DNA of 64,000 nucleotides from Chryseobacterium indologenes (GTDB lineage Bacteria > Bacteroidota > Bacteroidia > Flavobacteriales > Weeksellaceae). Location of the stretch: the NCBI RefSeq assembly GCF_001295265.1, contig NZ_LJOD01000003.1, forward strand, positions 186,001-250,000, read 5' to 3'. This document shows positions 60,763 through 64,000 of this stretch, in pieces (the stretch's first letter is position 1; each line of letters starts with the position of its first letter). The translations under genes and the position numbers were made by a program. The notes beneath the pieces were generated by a model. That model saw nothing but the letters and a program-made list of their open reading frames with translations, did not search any database and was not told the origin of the DNA.

Positions 60763-61809
60763 ATGAAGATATTAAAAGGGGATCAATTTTTTAGGTTGCT
60801 GTTAAACATAGTATTTATTGTTTTAATAGTATTTATTCCGGCAAACAATAATCATAAAAATTATCCTTTCAGCTATATTTTTCTGTATAATATACTCCTT
60901 TTTGTACCTGCATGGATCAATAATTTCTGGTTTCTCCCTAAGCTGAACCGCGACAAAAATATAAGAAGATATTTAGCCGCTGTTGTTATACTTTTTGGAG
61001 TTTCCGTCATTATACTGGGACAATATCTAAAGTATCTGTATGATCATTTTAATTCCTCCGGACTTGTTGATTTTACACCCATTGCAGCTACCGCATCGGC
61101 TCCTGAAATAGCAGAGAAATATCAATATTATTTTGATGTTTTTCCGGGAATTGTTATTGTGATGCTTATGATGGCGACCGGTTATTCTATACAGACCTTT
61201 TTATTGAAAATTAAAAAAGAAGAACAGGTAAAAAATCAGCAAAGCATAGCAGAGCTTAGTTTGTTAAAATCACAGATAAGCCCTCACTACCTTTTTAATG
61301 TACTTAACAGCCTGTACGCTTTATCTCTTAAAAAGTCTGAAGAAACACCTGATGTCATTTTAAAAATGTCTGATATTTTACGATATTCATTATATGAGAC
61401 ACAAGAAAAAGAAATTGCCATTAGCCACGAAATACATATCCTGAATATGTATATGGATATAGAAAAGTTAAGAATGCCGGAAAATGCAAGTATTTCTTTC
61501 CGGCATTCGGTAAAAGATCCCGTTAAAATTGCACCGATGCTTTTATTACCTTTCATAGAAAATGCTTTCAAACACGGCATTGATTCTACCGTTGAAGCTT
61601 CTTATATCAAGGCAGCATTAACCTGCAGTCATAATAAACTTATATTTGTTTGTGAGAATAGTTTTAAAGAAGTACAAAAGAAAGAAATCGGAGGAATTGG
61701 TATTGAAAACATTCGTAAGCGTTTAGAATTATTATACCCTGCAAATCATCGGTTAGAAATAAAAAAGCACAAAGATATTTTTAACGTTACCCTTGAAATA
61801 AAATTATAA
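60763..61809 (+). CDS. LytS/YehU-type sensor histidine kinase
   Basis: 348 residues. Four hydrophobic helices (about 10-25, 37-55, 68-88, 127-149) then the His_kinase domain (PF06580): SPHYLFNVLNSLYALS with phospho-accepting His175, DILRYSLYE, PMLLLPFIENAFKHGI (N-box), and GGIGIENIRKRLELLYP. This short, domain-poor design is that of Bacteroidota kinases paired with LytTR regulators. It lies 2 bases before its partner. The signal is unknown. Confidence 0.92.
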   Translation: MKILKGDQFFRLLLNIVFIVLIVFIPANNNHKNYPFSYIFLYNILLFVPAWINNFWFLPKLNRDKNIRRYLAAVVILFGVSVIILGQYLKYLYDHFNSSGLVDFTPIAATASAPEIAEKYQYYFDVFPGIVIVMLMMATGYSIQTFLLKIKKEEQVKNQQSIAELSLLKSQISPHYLFNVLNSLYALSLKKSEETPDVILKMSDILRYSLYETQEKEIAISHEIHILNMYMDIEKLRMPENASISFRHSVKDPVKIAPMLLLPFIENAFKHGIDSTVEASYIKAALTCSHNKLIFVCENSFKEVQKKEIGGIGIENIRKRLELLYPANHRLEIKKHKDIFNVTLEIKL

Positions 61810-61811
61810 AA

Positions 61812-62543
61812 ATGAATAAAATAAGATGTTTAATAGTAGACGATGAAAAACTGGCCCAGGAGGTTTTAATACATCATATTTCAAGGTTTGATGTGTTACA
61901 GCTGGAAGGAGTTTGTAATAATGTTTTTGAGCTGATCGCTTTTTTAAACAGAGACCGAAATATCGATTTGATTTTTCTGGATATTAAAATGCCCGAGATC
62001 AACGGGAATGATTTTGTTACCATGTTTAATCATCCTCCTGCTATTATTTATACCACAGCGTACAATCAATATGCTCTGGAAGCTTTCGATCAGAATGCGA
62101 TAGATTATTTGTTAAAACCCATTTCCTTGGATCGCTTTTCTAAAAGTGTACAAAAAGCAGCTCAGATTCTGGAGGCAGGACAAAAATTTGTTCCTGCAAC
62201 AATGGAAGAAGATAACGATTGTTTTTATGTGAAAAGTGATAAGCGGCTGGTGAAGATTGATCCTAAAGAACTTATTTATATTGAAGGTATGGGAAATTAT
62301 ATCTGTCTGTATACCGGAAACGATAAAGTGATGATTCACGGAACATTGAGCTCCACTGAAGAAAGCTTAAAATATCTGAATTATATTTGTAGAGTACACA
62401 AATCATTTTTTGTCAACCTGAATAAAATCAGTTATTTGGAGCAGCATGTCATTTCATTGATCAATAAAAAAAATATTCCTATTGGATTAAGCTATCGTGA
62501 TCAGGTTTATGAAAAATTAAAGATATGGCAGACTAATAAATAA
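61812..62543 (+). CDS. LytTR-family response regulator
   Basis: 243 residues. Receiver domain (RCLIVDDEKLAQEVLI; LIFLDIKMPEINGND with phospho-Asp57; IIYTTAYNQYALEAFDQNAI; DYLLKPISLDRF with Lys). The C-terminal LytTR DNA-binding domain shows FYVKSDKRLVKIDPKELIYI, NYICLYTGNDKVMIHGTL and FCRVHKSFFVNLNKI-like ICRVHKSFFVNLNKISYL. It pairs with the kinase 2 bases upstream. Targets unknown; the convergent neighbour is an efflux gene. Confidence 0.95.
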   Translation: MNKIRCLIVDDEKLAQEVLIHHISRFDVLQLEGVCNNVFELIAFLNRDRNIDLIFLDIKMPEINGNDFVTMFNHPPAIIYTTAYNQYALEAFDQNAIDYLLKPISLDRFSKSVQKAAQILEAGQKFVPATMEEDNDCFYVKSDKRLVKIDPKELIYIEGMGNYICLYTGNDKVMIHGTLSSTEESLKYLNYICRVHKSFFVNLNKISYLEQHVISLINKKNIPIGLSYRDQVYEKLKIWQTNK

Positions 62544-62565
62544 AATGCGGCCCCTAAAGACCGCA
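62541..62565 (-). terminator. Terminator of the efflux gene
   Basis: On the minus strand TGCGG TCTTTAGGGG CCGCA followed by TTTTATTTATT. Short stem, decent T-tract; 26 bases beyond the stop. Confidence 0.55.
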
Positions 62566-62590
62566 CTCCAAACAATATAATTAAAATTTA

Positions 62591-64000
62591 CTACTTCCAG
62601 CCGCCGCCTAACGCTCTATAGAGGTCTACAATACTGCTTAGACGCTGTCTTTTTACAGAAGCCAGATTCAGTTCGGCCTGAAGAGAATTTCCCTGTGCTG
62701 TTATCACTTCGAGATAATTGGCCATTCCCCCTTTGTATAGCATCTGGGCACTTTTGATTCCTTCTTTCAGGGTTGCGGACTGTTCTGTTGCTTTTTGTTC
62801 CTGAATTTTTAAACTTTCATTGGAAACCAGTGCATCAGATACTTCTCCCATCGCGTTTAAAACCGACTGACGGAAAGCCAGTACATTTTTTTCTCTTTGT
62901 ATTTTGGCGACTTCCAGATCTGTCTTCAGCTGTCTTTTCTGGAAAATAGGCTGGGTGATTCCTCCCAGTACAGAACCGAATAAGGAAGCCGGGATCTGAA
63001 ACCAATTGTCAAACTTGAAAGAATTCACTCCACCGTTAGCCGTAATCTTTAAAGAAGGATACATATTAGCCTGCGCAATTCCCACGATAGCATTGGATTC
63101 CAGTAAAACCAGTTCCTGCTGGCGCACATCAGGTCTGCGGCTTACCATTGCTGCCGGTAATCCGGCTGAAATATTCTGCGGAAGTGAAGTGTCTGACATT
63201 TCAATCGTCCTGCTTATCCTGTTGGGAAGCTCACCAACAAGAATGCTCAGTGCATTTTCCTGAATGGCAATATTCTGTTCCAGCTGAGTGATCAGAAGCT
63301 CTGTAGACTGTTTCTGGGCGGTTGCCTGCTGAACACCTAAAGAAGTCGTATCACCACTTTCCCACATTTTCTGAGTGATACTCAGGGTGCTTGTACTTAA
63401 TTCTAAATTGGATTTTGCAATCTGCAGCTGCCGGTCAAGCATCAGTAAATTGTAATATCCCTGGGCAATAGCTGCTACCACCTGGGTCTGTACTGCTTTT
63501 GAGCCTTCATAAGTATGCAGATACTGCATTCTTGAAACCTCCTGCCGATTTTTGATTTTTCCCCAGATGTCAGCCTCCCAGGAAAGATTGAACGCTGCAT
63601 TGTAATCTTCCACATGGCTTTGTCCTAAAAACAGATTAAGACTCTGCCCGTTCATACTGTTCTTTGAGGGTTTTGATATCTGTCCCGAAACTCCGAAGCC
63701 AACATCAGGATACTGCAGATACTTTGCCTGCTTCAGTTTCTCCTGAGATGCGGCAACCTGCTTTAAAGCGATCTGAAGATCATAATTATTTTTTATTCCT
63801 TTTTCAATGAGTTCCTGAAGCATAGGATCACTGAAAAACTGTTTCCATTCCAGATTGGCAATACTGGCTGTATCGGCAGTAGCCGTGTACTGGAATTTTT
63901 CCGGAAGCTGAAGGTCCGGCTCCGCGTATGCCAGCTTAGACACACACGAAACCGAGGCCACAGCCAATATAAAAGTCAGAAAAATATTCTTTATTCGTTT
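62591..64000 (-). CDS. Outer-membrane efflux factor (OprM/NodT type), 5' end cut by the window
   Basis: The frame stays open to the window end, and the residues before the TTG at 63965-63967 read KRIKNIFLTFILAVASVSC, a lipoprotein signal with a lipobox-like VSVSC. The start codon is therefore just outside the window, and the gene is nearly whole (about 470 residues seen). Two OEP repeats with ANLEWKQFFSDPMLQELIEK, NNYDLQIALKQVAASQEKLK, AAFNLSWEADIWGKIKNRQE, and in the second half VSRRPDVRQQELVLLESNAI and ITQPIFQKRQLKTDLEVAKI. It forms the outer-membrane channel of RND or MFS pumps. The pump genes would lie beyond the window. Confidence 0.93.
   Translation of the reverse strand, partial: KRIKNIFLTFILAVASVSCVSKLAYAEPDLQLPEKFQYTATADTASIANLEWKQFFSDPMLQELIEKGIKNNYDLQIALKQVAASQEKLKQAKYLQYPDVGFGVSGQISKPSKNSMNGQSLNLFLGQSHVEDYNAAFNLSWEADIWGKIKNRQEVSRMQYLHTYEGSKAVQTQVVAAIAQGYYNLLMLDRQLQIAKSNLELSTSTLSITQKMWESGDTTSLGVQQATAQKQSTELLITQLEQNIAIQENALSILVGELPNRISRTIEMSDTSLPQNISAGLPAAMVSRRPDVRQQELVLLESNAIVGIAQANMYPSLKITANGGVNSFKFDNWFQIPASLFGSVLGGITQPIFQKRQLKTDLEVAKIQREKNVLAFRQSVLNAMGEVSDALVSNESLKIQEQKATEQSATLKEGIKSAQMLYKGGMANYLEVITAQGNSLQAELNLASVKRQRLSSIVDLYRALGGGWK

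Overview
Organism. The window reads as a chromosomal segment of a Chryseobacterium-like member of the Flavobacteriia (Bacteroidota). Evidence: low GC with very AT-rich intergenic DNA; promoters of the Bacteroidota type (TTTG-N19-TANNTTTG, perfect at 14127-14157); few Shine-Dalgarno sequences; three secreted proteins ending in type IX secretion (T9SS) type A sorting domains; a TonB receptor, a ClC channel, NDH-2 and the mevalonate-pathway enzyme HMG-CoA reductase. Most genes are core metabolism and envelope genes; no phage, insertion sequence, rRNA or CRISPR array was seen.

Layout. 1-7.5 kb: end of htpG, an XRE regulator, an alkyltransferase-like protein (ATL), a 48-residue small protein, a deoxyhypusine-synthase-like enzyme, an HxlR / peroxiredoxin-like / AlkC-like stress cluster, a 266-bp palindromic non-coding element, and a paired DNA-repair module (TIGR03915-like plus radical SAM). 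7.5-13.1 kb: mvaA leading a tightly overlapping five-gene operon, then sucC. 13.2-21.8 kb: MscS, 1-Cys peroxiredoxin, outer-membrane barrel, TonB siderophore receptor with a PepSY partner, Gfo/Idh/MocA oxidoreductase, ABC-F protein. 22-30.4 kb: regulatory-domain/alpha-beta-hydrolase fusion, GH25 lysozyme, NDH-2 with trmD, EEP phosphatase-like protein, Lrp regulator, deoC, dusB. 30.6-40.7 kb: a surface region with three T9SS cargo proteins, a 1078-residue outer-membrane protein and an M1-like protein without zinc ligands fused to a barrel. 40.7-47.9 kb: fused UMP synthase, DUF1232, two thioredoxin-fold proteins, aroC, a polytopic membrane protein, two lipoproteins. 48-54.9 kb: accessory-looking region with a glycosyltransferase bracketed by direct repeats, orphan hairpins, tRNA-Cys, RDD, DUF4403, folB and two double-glycine-leader peptides. 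54.9-64 kb: nadA, gmk, yicC, miaA, a serine hydrolase, a LytS/LytTR two-component pair, and an efflux outer-membrane factor cut by the window end.

Most worth following: the two Cys-rich GG-leader peptides at 54.2-54.7 kb, the direct repeats and plus-strand terminators without genes at 48-51 kb, the pseudo-aminopeptidase barrel, the fused UMP synthase, and the terminator abutting the start codon at 46.6 kb.
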